A stretch of 42,000 nt of DNA from contig WPIO01000034.1 in the NCBI GenBank assembly GCA_009760855.2, forward strand, positions 188,001 to 230,000. Reading direction: 5' to 3'. The stretch comes from Cristatella mucedo. Lineage: Eukaryota > Bryozoa > Phylactolaemata > Cristatellidae. Made by a program: the position numbers and the translations under genes. The notes under the pieces are model-generated. The model was not told the DNA's origin. It worked only from the letters and a program-made list of their open reading frames with translations, and did not search any database. Position 1 is the stretch's first letter; each line of letters opens with the position of its first letter. Shown in pieces: positions 22,401 to 30,515 of the stretch.

Positions 22401-25400
22401 GCTGTTGATATTATCGATCTCAAAATTCTTCTAGAGCGCCTCTCATCTCGCCTGGGCACCACTGGCACTGCTCTGCAGTGGTTCAGGTCCTATCTCAGTG
22501 GGAGTCTCCAGAGTATTGACGTGAATATACACACATTGTCCGAGGTACCTCTGAAATATGGGATACCTCAGGGCTCCGTGCTTGGTTCGGTTCTTTTCAC
22601 GGTTTATACTCTCCCTCTTGCTGATGTGATTGCCAAGCACAATCTAGGCTTTCACTTCTATGCGGATGACACTAATTTGTACCTTTGCTTTGATCCCTCC
22701 CAGCCTTCGAGCACCTCGAATTCTATCAACTCACTTGCTGCATGCATCGATGACATCCGCACATGGATGGAAGCAAATTTTCTAAAACTAAATGATGATA
22801 AAACTAACTTACTAGTTATGGGCAAACTCAGTGTGATTCAGAAATTGGAAAGGCTGACGCTCAAAATTGGCTCTGCCAGCATATCTCCAGTTGAATCCGC
22901 TCGAAATCTAAGTGTCATGTTCCAAAGGGACCTCTCGTCAGACGACCACATCGGCTCCACAGACAAGTCTGCCTACTTTCAGCTACATAACATTGCTAAA
23001 ATTTGGGCTTGTTTAGATAGAAAATACCACATGTAGGTTGGTCCATGCATTTATGACATTCCGTCTTGACTTCTGTAACTCACTGCTTGCTGGCCTACCG
23101 GCATGTAAAATCAGGCGACTACAGATGGTGCAAAACTCCGCAGCTAGGCTTGTCTGTCGTGAGCATCGCAGTTGCCACATCACACCACTTCTCGCCGACC
23201 TGCACTGGCTATCAGTCAAGCAATGGATTGACTTCAAGGTTTTGTCACTCACTTTTAGGTCACTTCATTCTTTGGCTTCAGCCTATCTCTCAGATATACT
23301 GCCCCACCAGGATAGCATCGTACCACCCGCTTTTCGGAATCCAACAGTCTACCAATACCTCGTACAAACCACAAATACTTTGGAGACCGTGCATTTGGTT
23401 CGTATGCTCCTAAAGCCTGGAACTCTATCCAGACTTGCGTCAGAACATCCCCTGACTTGACATCATTTAAAATGAACTTAAAAACACACCTATTTAGGAC
23501 AGCATTTAGTGGGTCCCTGTGATTCGTCCTTTATGTGCTTATGCGTGCTGGTACTGTGCATGCTGCCACTAACCACATTTGCATGCCGACCCTGTGCATG
23601 TCACCCCTAACTATTTTCTTCATGTTGTTTATTAATTATGATATCACTCACCATTCAATCGCATTTCCCTTTGCTGCAAATGTAAAGTGCCTAGAAAGAG
23701 ATTGAGTTCTCTGAGGGCGCTTTATCAAGTGCATTATTATTAATATTATTATTATTGTCGAATTTTCTCACTTCTCATGCTTCATGTATTAATGACACTC
23801 GCACATGGATGGCAGTACACTTTCCTAAATTGAATAACGATAAAGCTATCATACTATTTATGACAGAACCATGCGTGACTCAAAAATCGGACAGTTTAAG
23901 GCTTACATTCGGCTCATCCAGCATGCCTCATGTTGAATCTGAATGAAATATATGTGTCTTCTTGCTAAATGATATTTCATCAAACGACCACATCAGCTAC
24001 ACGGCTAAGTCATTCTACTTTCAGGTACATGTCATTGCTGAAGTCAGGACTTTTTAGCCAGGGATACCACATCCAAATTGGTCCATGCACTAGCGAAATC
24101 CCGTCCCGTCGCTCACTGCTTGCTGATCTACCGGTCTATGCAATCAAGAGCCTACAACTGGTGCAAAACTCTGCAACAAGGCTTGTCTTTCGCGAGCCTC
24201 GCAGTTACCACATCGCACCGTATCTCGACGACCTGCACTGGCTTCCAGTCAAGCAACACTTTAATCAGCTCCACGGTCAAATCTGCCTATTTTCAGCTTC
24301 ATGATATTGCTAAAATTAATTCGGGCTTGTTTAGATAAGGATACCACATCTAAGTTGGTCCATGCATTCGTGACATCTCGTCTCGACTTCTGCAACTCAC
24401 TGCTTGCTGACCTACCGGCATGTGCGATCAGGCGATTACAGCTGGAGCAAAACTCGGCAGCAGCTAGGCTTGTCTGTCATGAGCGTAGCAGTTGCCACAT
24501 TACACTACTTCTTGCCGACCTGCACTAGCTACCAGTCAAGCAATGGATCGACTTCAAGGTTCTGTCACTCGCGTTTAGATCCCTTCATTCTTTGGCTCCA
24601 GCCTACCTATCAGATCTACTCCCCCACCAAGCTGTGAAAGAACACGACTCTTGCAGCCTTCGAGCACTGGGCGGAGACCCTGCGAGGGCTCTCAGACTCC
24701 CCAAGCAGCCGAAAACTAACGAGTAGTGGAAGGGCAGACGATGGCACGGCAGTCCTGCCCAAATTCATGCATTGGCTGCATCTATGGGGACACCAATCTA
24801 CTACAAACTGCCGTCAGCTGTCGGGCGGGTTCGGAACGAACCGGCGCCCGACATTGCGAAAAAAACGCATGCATGGAATATAAGGGCTGCCGAATGAGTA
24901 CAGCGGGGAGGGGAGGGCGAGATCCCTCGACGCCGGCAGCCGTCTAGAGCGGGTAGTGTAGACTGGGCTTGGCCGGCGTAGCTTGAAATGAAGGTTTTGG
25001 TGTTGGAGCCAGCAGACTTGTTGCTCGGTCGCGCTACCCAGCCCGACGACAGGTCGTGCGGAGGGCTGTCACACAAGCTAAGCATCTTACCATCTTTTCT
25101 TTGGAATATAGGCGTTTACCTTTACCTCATATGACCCTCAAAATCTTTGGACCTTTATTTCCTAAACTCTCAAAGCTTGGAACGCACTTCCGACTACCAT
25201 TACGACATCCTGTGACTTGACCACGTTAAAAAAGAAACTAAAAACGCCTCTACTCATCACAGCATTTAGGGGGTCCATGTTATTCCTACTGCGTGTGTTT
25301 TATGTATGCTTACCGTGTGCATATTGCCAGTAACCATATTTGCATGCTGACCCTGTGCATGTCACCTCCAACCATTTAATGCTTATTGTCATTGGGCATG

Positions 25401-27637
25401 CTACCCTAAACATTCAATCATGCTCCCTTTACAACAAATTCAAAGTGCTTAGAAAGAGGTTGAGTTCTCTGATGGCGCTATAACAATTGAGTTATTATTA
25501 TTATCCCGATTAGACATCAAAATCAATACTTAGACAACCCAAGCACACACAATTAAGAAGTCACATATCCTATGAAACAAAATAGTAAAAGCGAAAATTG
25601 AAAACTAAAAATGCTGATGAGTAGGCTACCAAGAAGTCAAGAAACTTACCCAGCATGCTTATTCGAATAGCTGTTAGGCTGCAGTTGGAAGTCTCACTTG
25701 AAGTGATATCGGAGCAGTTAGCTAACGATTGCTTTCTTTCCATAGTCAGGTTTTCGTAGGTGGTCTTATTTACACCACTCACGAAAAACGTTCCATTAGG
25801 GTTATGGGAAGAGTTAAAAAAATGGTATGAGCTGAGGTTGTTGCTGGGTGACTCATTGCACAAGGCAGAGTATCCTTTCTTGCAGACCGACCAGGGCAGA
25901 ACGTCCGTCATGGATCCGAAGAAATAGTGAATTACCCAGGAAATGATGACGTTGTAGTAGATCGACATGTACACCGACACAAACATCATTGCCCAGCCAA
26001 GTCCTTGTTGAGCAACAGAAAATACATACGTTACAATCAATATAATAGATATTTTTTCTCTGTTTGAGATTGAATGCATTTACTCGATTCAGGTCGATCG
26101 AAACATTCAGCTTTACAAATATCATATATAGGCATACATATACTGTATTTATATATACAACATATACATGTGCTATGTATGTAAATGTATATATGCCGTA
26201 GACATATATTTATAGTTACAGTTGTATGCAAATTAGCACTAATATTAACGAGCGGTCTGTTTTGATGCCTTGATTTAGCTCTTCAGAATTTACCTATTGA
26301 TAGAGGTCACTAAAAGCCAAGCTGTGTCTGGTATTCTACGTACCCTAATCGGAATTGAATTTGACAAGGGTGAAATGATAGCGAGGGAATGAAGTGTTAA
26401 TGGCTGGGTGTGCAATTGTGCAGCTGGTGGCCTACCAATTGTTAGGATCTGACTGTTAAACGCAATACCATTACTTAGCTCTGCAGTTGATGTTCAAACC
26501 TCTATCTATCAGGCATTTAGTGGGTCCCTATGAGTCGTCCTGTATGTGCTTATGTATGCTGACACTGTGCATGCTGCCACTAACCGAACTTAGATGCTTA
26601 CCCTGTGCACGGCACCCTAACCAAGTTATTCTTGTTTTGTATTGAGCATCCTACCACCAACCATTAGATCGAGCTTCCTTTGTAGTAAATGTAAACTGCC
26701 GAGAAAAGATTGAGTTCTACGAGAGTGCTATATTAGATATAGTGTTATAATTATCATTATTTGCCAGTGGCTGAGTATCGGCCAGCAGTCAGTGCACGCG
26801 CACAGCACGAACAACTACTGCTTCCTACGGGGCGACTTGTACTAAGGTAGCAGCCATTAGAAAGTAGTGCCTGCTCATGGCCACTACTTAAGCACAATCA
26901 CTGCTACCTGAGCGGAATGAGGTTTCACGGGTGGGGAGCAGTCACTCACAAAGCCTCGCACGAAATACAATGCCAACGACAACGCGGTTGTGCACGACTG
27001 CGTTTGAGAGCTTTATTTGCATCCAAATAACTATGCCACCACAAAAAAACTCTCATACCCTGAGCGCAGAAATTCTGCAAAATACATACGTTAGTCGATA
27101 GATATTTCATGAAAGGGGAAAGTCTTAAAGGGTGAAAAATTCCTCACCCTCAAATTCCGCCCGAAAATTCCATTTCCCCATCAAGTGGACATTCCGCTAA
27201 AGTAATTCCTGCGGCTAATAGCAGCTTACCTTTAAACACGGGCGACACTCGCCACATCGTGATTGGTCCGAGTGAGCAGAACTGCCCAACTCCGATCTCG
27301 AGGAGAAGCAGCGGCAAGCCACAGAATGCCATCATAATCATGTATGGTATGAGGAAGGCTCCTGGAACGCATGCGTTATTATAGGCGGACTCACAGGAGT
27401 GCCTGGAAAGCTTAAATCACCTCAGATAGCACACCGCGGCATTGCAATCTGTACTGATCAAGCCCGGTTGTCCCCGAGGTCGCTCGTACCTCCGCCATAT
27501 TTATAGCACAAGTAAGGGAATCTCCACACGTTTCCAAGGCCAACGGCGTAGCCTATGCAAGACAGAATGAAGTCGAGCTTTCCAGACCAGTTCTCTCTCA
27601 CTTCGCCCTGCTGGATTTCTTTGTCGTCTTCGTTCAT
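1192..27637 (-). CDS. SLC6 sodium/chloride-coupled transporter, glycine-transporter-like (13 exons placed, C-terminus missing)
   Basis: This is a plasma-membrane symporter that would use Na+ and Cl- gradients to import a small amino acid or amino-acid transmitter. Joining 13 exons (each listed separately) gives 1803 nt and 601 residues with every intron phase consistent. Visible landmarks are the N-terminal gate residues R14 and W17, TM1 with [14 protein letters not shown] (residues 29-42), a TM3 with YYNVII, a long glycosylated second outer loop with a C-x7-C pair, TM6 (residues 317-345) with S328 and SYNKF, TM8 ending GLDSQ (D428, S429, Na2 site) and D486 as the likely outer gate partner of R39. 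Gly33, where monoamine carriers have Asp, points to an amino-acid substrate. EL2, TM6 and TM3 look most like GlyT1/GlyT2. A D360 replaces the usual Na1-site Asn in TM7. SLC6 membership is secure; glycine as substrate is inference. Confidence 0.93.
1444..1553 (-). CDS. SLC6 exon 12: TM11
   Basis: 110 nt, phase 1-0. It encodes [14 protein letters not shown] and then [17 protein letters not shown], the usual block leading into TM11. The acceptor is TGCTTTGCAG and the donor ATG/GTAATC. Confidence 0.92.
1554..3290 (-). other. SLC6 intron 11
   Basis: 1.7-kb intron without a recognisable gene. It holds a short run of degenerate GGCAACA/GCAACAGCC repeats (about 2823-2868) and a direct duplication of CATGCACAGACAGTG (about 2970-3001). 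Otherwise it is ordinary moderately AT-rich sequence. Confidence 0.75.
3291..3390 (-). CDS. SLC6 exon 11: TM10
   Basis: 100 nt, phase 0-1. It encodes [15 protein letters not shown] and then [16 protein letters not shown]486 in FTLFD is at the place of the extracellular-gate aspartate. The acceptor is CAATTGCAG and the donor ATG/GTGAGTAAG. Confidence 0.92.
3483..3620 (-). CDS. SLC6 exon 10: TM9
   Basis: 138 nt, phase 0-0. It encodes [16 protein letters not shown], the conserved loop and TM9 start, then an ILGLSMTTK end. The acceptor is CTCCACGCCAG and the donor AAG/GTAACG. Confidence 0.93.
3743..3855 (-). CDS. SLC6 exon 9: TM8
   Basis: 113 nt, phase 1-0. It encodes [12 protein letters not shown] (with the split Gly393), then [18 protein letters not shown], with Na2-site residues D428 and S429. 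The acceptor is ATTTTAAG and the donor CAG/GTGAGG. Confidence 0.94.
3980..4104 (-). CDS. SLC6 exon 8: TM7
   Basis: 125 nt, phase 2-1. It encodes [18 protein letters not shown], then a [10 protein letters not shown] block. The position normally Asn in neurotransmitter carriers (GAT1 N327, a Na1 ligand) is Asp360 here; the chloride-site Ser (S364) is kept. The donor is TCAG/GTACAC. Confidence 0.93.
5024..5802. mobile_element. Foldback/TIR element, about 780 bp
   Basis: The left end (about 5024-5125) and right end (about 5700-5802) are reverse complements. Shared blocks are ATTGAAC, CGACTACT, the near-identical GCCTGTACCAACCGGCCTAT (left 5064-5083, 18/20 on the other arm) and AATTGATCTATATG. 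Outer ends both read GGCTGG. The 570-bp interior is very AT-rich and non-coding. This is the layout of a MITE or foldback element. Target duplications are not clear. Confidence 0.72.
7091..7252 (-). mobile_element. tRNA-derived SINE, copy 1
   Basis: Read on the minus strand, it begins CCGTGATGGCTCACTAGG, an RNA polymerase III A box, and has a perfect B box GGTTCGAATCC (7184-7194). A body with CTGCAAGCGGTGGTGATAGC follows, and it ends CTGTTAAATCAGC. The same body occurs at 11675 and 34003. Confidence 0.85.
7508..7700 (+). mobile_element. LINE family 2, 3'-end fragment
   Basis: Matches the 3' segment of the copy at 10970-11520: a TCCTGAG start, GCTTCTCACGTTC, then AAGTCTGTTGGCTGCCG and a decayed 3' UTR. 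No intact coding remains. Confidence 0.6.
7825..10030. repeat. Degenerate ~165-bp satellite with higher-order pattern
   Basis: Phased copies of a GGGCCATTGCCGTCGATTGCC-like core (shortened variants) occur near 7825, 8003, 8153, 8315, 8480, 8655, 8819, 8995, 9164, 9350, 9527 and 9701, so spacing is 150-186 bp. Copies three units apart are more alike than neighbours: 8153 and 8655 share GATTGAACGC and ACGTGGAATGAGA; 8315 and 8819 share GACARTTARCGAG and CTTGAAA. This gives a higher-order period of about 505 bp. Divergence is high and it has no coding function. Confidence 0.8.
10680..10965 (+). mobile_element. LINE family 1, 3' UTR fragment
   Basis: Collinear with the 3' UTR of the copy at 22340-23757: TTTAGTGGGT, CTGCCAGTAACCA, TGCATGCTGACC, CTACCACTAACCATTCGATCGC and CTAGAAAGAAATTGAG, and it ends in a degraded ATT-type tail. 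Confidence 0.85.
10970..11520 (+). mobile_element. LINE family 2 (L2/CR1-type), 3' part
   Basis: The frames read [17 protein letters not shown], then KARHG(L)[18 protein letters not shown] and [11 protein letters not shown]. This is the C-terminal end of the reverse-transcriptase ORF in L2/CR1-like LINEs, with frameshifts and stops. A 3' UTR with AAGTCTGTTGACTACCGAATGC follows. Confidence 0.85.
11673..11847 (+). mobile_element. tRNA-derived SINE, copy 2, with target duplication
   Basis: A box TGGCACACTAGG (11681-11692) and B box GGTTCGATTCC (11732-11742) are followed by the same body and CTGTTTAATCAGC end as copy 1, and a T-rich tail. Direct repeats ACGTTCATACGTG (11660-11672) and ACGTACATACGTG (11848-11860), 12/13 identical, flank it as a target-site duplication. 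Confidence 0.88.
12286..12389 (-). CDS. SLC6 exon 7: TM6, followed by a GC donor
   Basis: 104 nt, phase 0-2, matching the usual size of this SLC6 exon. It encodes [12 protein letters not shown] then [18 protein letters not shown], the substrate- and ion-binding TM6. The acceptor is AATTTCTGTAG. The donor reads CTCAG/GCAAGT, the consensus of GC-AG introns, and splices to exon 8 to form Arg351. Confidence 0.92.
13349..13428. repeat. (CA)n-(TA)n microsatellite
   Basis: About 32 CA units pass directly into about 7 TA units. Confidence 0.97.
14255..14600 (+). mobile_element. LINE family 2 fragment, decayed
   Basis: Alignable with 11038-11350: CTTACGCTGATCCAGAAGGC, CTGAACTGCTGCACAGTTTCAG, then CTCTCCCGCTGCC and CTGAGCTGTTTCTTACGTAC-like sequence. 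It is full of substitutions and indels. Confidence 0.7.
16750..16884 (-). CDS. SLC6 exon 6: TM5
   Basis: 135 nt in phase 0-0. It encodes [20 protein letters not shown] and then [19 protein letters not shown], the TM5 and following loop typical of the family (compare the VVYFTATFPY block of glycine carriers). The acceptor is TTTTCAG and the donor TCC/GTGAGT. Confidence 0.94.
16885..19278 (-). other. SLC6 intron 5
   Basis: 2.4-kb intron. Apart from a LINE family 2 tail at 18945-19090, it shows no gene. A possible tRNA-like A box TAGCTCAGTGG at about 18713 has only a weak B-box partner (GCTTCGATG near 18767), too poor to call. Confidence 0.75.
18945..19090 (+). mobile_element. LINE family 2, 3' UTR fragment
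   Basis: GATGAAGTCTGTTGGCTAC, then CCGATAGCCGCTTAGACTG, ACGTAACACC and a tail of ATTACATT-type repeats, matching 33860-33995. Confidence 0.78.
19279..19411 (-). CDS. SLC6 exon 5: TM4
   Basis: 133 nt, encoding [18 protein letters not shown] then [25 protein letters not shown], a canonical SLC6 TM4/TM5 junction. The acceptor TATTTCTCTGCAG is preferred over a second AG 16 nt further in, because it restores the conserved KVL(L)Q and the family-typical exon length. The donor is AAG/GTAAGC. Confidence 0.92.
19412..21269 (-). other. SLC6 intron 4
   Basis: 1.9-kb intron between the microexon donor and exon 5. I see no repeats, RNA genes or coding signals in it. Confidence 0.75.
21270..21315 (-). 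CDS. SLC6 exon 4: 46-nt microexon
   Basis: This short exon was recognised by the motif SPAQEYF, the family's (S)PAEE(F/Y)(F/Y) just before TM4. The acceptor is TTCTTTTAG and the donor GA/GTAAGT. The 2 + 42 + 2 nt layout repairs the phase mismatch between exons 3 and 5, giving ...[25 protein letters not shown]. No other candidate in the 19.4-25.6 kb interval was seen. Confidence 0.82.
22340..23757 (+). mobile_element. LINE family 1 (L2/CR1-type), 5'-truncated copy A
   Basis: The longest LINE copy. An open stretch from 22359 encodes the reverse-transcriptase core: [20 protein letters not shown] (motif A region, its first Asp kept), [10 protein letters not shown] and [11 protein letters not shown] (catalytic YADD at 22659-22670). 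Then come the thumb and, after a stop/frameshift near 23035, the conserved end [41 protein letters not shown]. The 3' UTR ends in (ATT)n at 23733-23757. It lacks the endonuclease domain and N-terminus, so it is dead on arrival. Confidence 0.93.
23758..24263 (+). mobile_element. LINE family 1, partial copy B
   Basis: Decayed segment collinear with about 22730-23220 of copy [21 protein letters not shown] and, later, [19 protein letters not shown] or its frame-shifted equivalent with [16 protein letters not shown]. It lacks its 3' UTR and abuts copy C directly. Confidence 0.82.
24264..25505 (+). mobile_element. LINE family 1, copy C, interrupted by a solo LTR
   Basis: Begins at [15 protein letters not shown], continues [20 protein letters not shown] and SYLSD-type sequence to 24632, and resumes at 25079 with CATCTTACCATC and [13 protein letters not shown], then the 3' UTR and an ATT tail at 25493-25505. 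Taking out 24633-25078 restores collinearity with copy A at CCACCAGGATAGCATCGTACC. Confidence 0.88.
24633..25073. mobile_element. Solo LTR, 441 bp, with 5-bp target duplication
   Basis: Starts TGTGA and ends TCACA, so the termini are perfect short inverted repeats of TG...CA type. It is flanked by CAAGC at 24628-24632 and 25074-25078. A TATA-like ATATAAGG at 24878-24885 suggests plus orientation. No internal retrotransposon genes remain, so recombination between two LTRs likely removed them. Superfamily not assigned. Confidence 0.9.
25650..26003 (-). CDS. SLC6 exon 3: TM3 and glycosylated outer loop 2
   Basis: 354 nt in phase 1-1. It starts GLGWAMM and includes [15 protein letters not shown] (TM3) and MTDVLPW, very like glycine transporters. 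The second extracellular loop has a C-x7-C pair, the expected disulfide position, and eight N-x-S/T sequons (NES, NLS, NSS, NGT, NKT, NLT and two NCS), consistent with a heavily glycosylated loop. The donor is G/GTAAGT. Confidence 0.92.
26004..27229 (-). other. SLC6 intron 2
   Basis: 1.2-kb intron with an AT-rich stretch (about 26040-26230, rich in ATATATA/CATACA) and a LINE family 1 tail at 26505-26765; the remainder is unremarkable. Confidence 0.85.
26505..26765 (+). mobile_element. LINE family 1, 3' UTR fragment
   Basis: Collinear with copy A's 3' UTR: GGCATTTAGTGGGTCCCTAT, CATGCTGCCACTAACC, CCTGTGCACGGCACCCTAACC, TTGAGTTCTACGAGAGTGC, ending in an ATT-rich tail. Confidence 0.88.
27230..27361 (-). 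CDS. SLC6 exon 2: TM1 end to TM2
   Basis: 132 nt in phase 1-1, with a CAG acceptor and an AAAG/GTAAGC donor. It encodes GGAFLIPYM followed by [11 protein letters not shown], the standard TM2 block, and ends at SPVFKG. The split glycine codon joins exon 1 to give YKYGGGAFLIPY, as in other family members. Confidence 0.93.
27490..27637 (-). CDS. SLC6 exon 1: N-terminus and TM1
   Basis: The exon encodes residues 1-49 and ends in phase 1 at a GTACGA donor. It carries the SLC6 signature ENWSGK followed by [15 protein letters not shown] chose the ATG at 27637-27635, the first in-frame Met after a stop at 27712-27710. A non-AUG start or a splice acceptor a little upstream (near 27672) would add a few N-terminal residues and cannot be excluded. 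Confidence 0.9.
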
Positions 27638-29054
27638 TTCGCCGGTGGCGGCGGCGAGTTGTGCTTTGCTCTGAAGATTTGCCAAGGAAATTATTTTCGC
27701 GAAAATAGCCTAATACATGCGTGCAAGCCGTACGAAAGAAGAGTGGGTGGCCGCGTCCGACAAATTGGCAATTGGCTCGAGCGGGGCAATAAGCGACAAG
27801 CGCTCGAGGTAATATACAACCTTTGATATCTACGAGCCTCGTAGATATCAAAGGCTTTTTGAAGGCAGCAGTGTCCGCGAAAGCACGACGCGTCTTGTAT
27901 GGTATTCCGCTGAAGTTGCAAAAGGAAAGCTTGAAATGCAGCCCATCGGCGGCAGAGAACCGGAACCAGCTGGCAAAGAGGTTGCTCATACTGTGGTGAC
28001 AGGACTGTAGTGACTTCCACGTCCGAACCAAACCGGATTGGTAATACAGTGCACGTAGTGGTGCGAATCCGAGCCGACACGTGGCGAACGCGTGACGGAC
28101 AGTGCTGCAGCCGCCTTGGAATCGCGGCTAACGACTCGTCGGTGCTGCACCAATGTGCACATGTGTGCTACGCCCAGCAGCGGAACTGGGCTGCGACGGC
28201 TACTTACCTTACCTCAACCCAAAAAGTTCACTCCATAGCGTAGAGAAGTCTATTCAATAGCGCCGGAGTGCAACAGGAATCGAATGCCAGCCATGGCGTA
28301 CAACGATTTGTGCACGGCCCTCTTGTGCATGGCCCCATGACTTCTCCAGTGCCTGATCCGCTGTATGGGGAAAACCTTATTTGACCCTACGTAGCCGTCT
28401 ATTTAACACCGACGGAGGGTAACGGGCGTTCAATAGTGCCATGGCGTGCAATAAATAATGTGCGGTTCGAAGCATTGACCTAAAATAAGCTCAAATGTCA
28501 AGGCAAACTCCAGGAGCAAATCTTACAGCTGACTTCACTGCGTCAGCTTTGAGCTGCCTTGGCCATCGATTATCGCACACTCTGTTCCTAGCCAATATAA
28601 AAAGTTGAGAAAGCATTTCTTGTGCCGCGTTAAAAAGAGCAGTTCCATCAAATGCTTATTATATTATTAGTCATTAATAAATCAGTATATCTTTATTTTA
28701 CCACAGAACAAGAACTTTTTTCTTAGCCTCATAATTCAGGGACTATGAATAATGAATACGCTGGTCTGCATGATATCAGTTGTCTGGCATTTGTTAATAT
28801 TATTCAAGTATATGTCACAAATGATGATTTATGGAATATCTTCTTTTGCTTTGGCATGCCAGGTTTGGTAGATATGGTTTATCAAAGATCGCGTGAACTT
28901 TTACCAATATGCATTATGTGTAAGGACGTTGGCTCTAATTAGGTTTACTTGTTACGATCACTTAATGACATACATGTTGTTTTATATTTTTTAGAACAGT
29001 GAGCCATTTTGTTGCTCGATATAGTTTTTTCGACGTAAGCGTATTTGTCCTTTA
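27638..29054. other. 5' flank of the SLC6 coding region
   Basis: Contains the perfect hairpin at 27820-27854 and probably 5' UTR and/or a first intron of the transporter gene, though no TATA box or transcription start can be pointed to. A weak direct repeat (offset about 148 bp, sharing CCATGGCGT at 28291 and 28439) is present. No other gene is seen. Confidence 0.6.
27820..27854. other. Perfect inverted repeat, 17-bp arms, 1-nt spacer
   Basis: CCTTTGATATCTACGAG at 27820-27836 and its exact complement at 27838-27854. It lies about 185 bp upstream of the transporter start codon; transcribed, it would form a stable hairpin. Confidence 0.95.
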
Positions 29055-30515
29055 CAAAGCCAAGTGAGTGTTACAATTCACCGCATGTATTCTGTTACAT
29101 CTGCGGAACATTCTCGAAGAAAGAGCAGCGGCTACCAATTAATTTGTTCATCAAGCAGTGCTATCACGCCCGAATCGGGTGCAAACTAAGATAAGAATAA
29201 CACATGGGCATAATATACGATGTGCAGGCCGTGTGTTGAACATTTGAGACTGTTGTTTAAATGTCAAAGCAAATGCATTTGGAGAACTGATTATTTCGAC
29301 AGAGCAAACTGACCATGTTTAGGTTTGTGATTTCTGCATCACTAACGTGAAGGGCTTCAGCAAGAAGAATAAACATGAAGTTTAATGTCCAAGTCTATCA
29401 ACAGCGATGAGACCTGTACGGCATAGCGATGAGGTGGGAGCTCCTGTTTCATCTGACACGTTTGATGACATCATATTGACTGAGAGTGATTCTACTTCAA
29501 GTGATGGTGAAGTTGATGACAACTTTTATGCTTGCGATAATCCAAAACCTAAGCTGATGCTAAAATCTGATGTTGATGACTTAGTGAGAGACCTTGACAT
29601 GCCAAAAGAGTCGGCTAAACTCCTCAGTTCTAGATTGAAAGAGACAAGGTTTCTTGCGCCAGGTATTACATCATCGTATTAGAGACATCGGGAAAAATAG
29701 TTTCTTCCTTGATTTTTGACGAATAATTCAATATAGTCTATTTCAGAAACGTCTCTAAGTTTTAGCCTATAAAAAGGAAAGTTCTATGATCAGACATTCA
29801 GGTGGAGGCGTTGATTCGTAGAATCACAGTTTAAAGGAAATTATGCTTCACAATTGAAACAAATCACAAACTGTACAGATGAAAATAACCTAGGAAAACA
29901 TAAAAACATTTCTCGGAGAAATAAAATATGATCACAAATAGTGGCAGATATGCGACGATTTAAATGTCTCTACCCTTTTGCTTAAACTTCAATAAGGCTA
30001 GACAAAATAACTCACTCTTTTATATCTGAGAGATCGTCATGCTGATGCTCTTTATTACTTAAAGAAAGACTGTACACAGCGAACGCGTTTTATCGAACAC
30101 ATTTTTTTCCTGAGAGTGACAAAGCTTAAGAGCCTCCTCTTGTCGACAGCAAGCAAGTGCTACCTCCCTCTTTGCACGTAAAACTTAAACTCATGAACAA
30201 CTAAGCTAAGGCTCTGAACGATGACGCTGTTACCTTTAGTTACTTACAAGAAAAGTCTCTTCCAGTTAGCAAGACAAAACTGGAATTTTTTGGTCCACAG
30301 ATCAAATAATAGTTCAAAGACAGCTTACGGCTTATAGCTTAAATGCATTTTACATAAAATGAATGGCTGGGTTAGAGTTCTAGGCGTGGCATTGATTGAA
30401 GTCTGTGTTAGAGACTTTTGTCAGCAATCGTAACCTGCATAGTACGTGCGAATCTTTGAGAACATGATTCAACGCTATGCAGCACTTGGAAGCAGAATTT
30501 GAAAATGTTTTCTAA
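29055..30515 (+). pseudogene. Decayed copy of a repetitive transposon-like protein family
   Basis: Recognised fragments in order: VFCYICGTFSKKEQRLPINL (29089 on), a stretch resembling the HIVCxTCVExLR block (about 29200-29250), CDFCITNVKGFSKKNKHE (about 29330), PVRHSDEV, DLVRDLDMPKESAKLLSSRL (in an intact 91-codon stretch 29407-29682), IKYDHK-WQICDDLNV (about 29925), DRHADALYYLKKDCTQRTRF (about 30035), LHVKLKLMNN and TFSYLQEKSLPVSKTKLEFF (about 30175-30300), and IFENMIQRYAALGS (about 30450). Several stops and frameshifts break it. From memory, this matches a large family of uncharacterised proteins repeated in arthropod and Hydra genomes, which suggests a mobile origin. Function unknown. Confidence 0.82.

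Larger units (their letters stand above)
21316..25649 (-). other. SLC6 intron 3, occupied by LINE copies
   Basis: 4.3-kb intron. Its middle and right parts (22340-25505) are LINE family 1 copies in opposite orientation to the gene, one split by a solo LTR. The part 21316-22340 holds nothing recognised except a poly-G run near 22220. Confidence 0.85.

Noticed and set aside
22359-23036. A 225-codon ORF as a host gene
   Set aside because: It is the reverse-transcriptase core of a 5'-truncated LINE, followed by the LINE 3' end and ATT tail.
27501-28080. Two minus-strand ORFs (176 and 129 codons) overlapping or just upstream of exon 1
   Set aside because: One is out of frame with exon 1, neither has a recognisable motif, and the region behaves as 5' flank.
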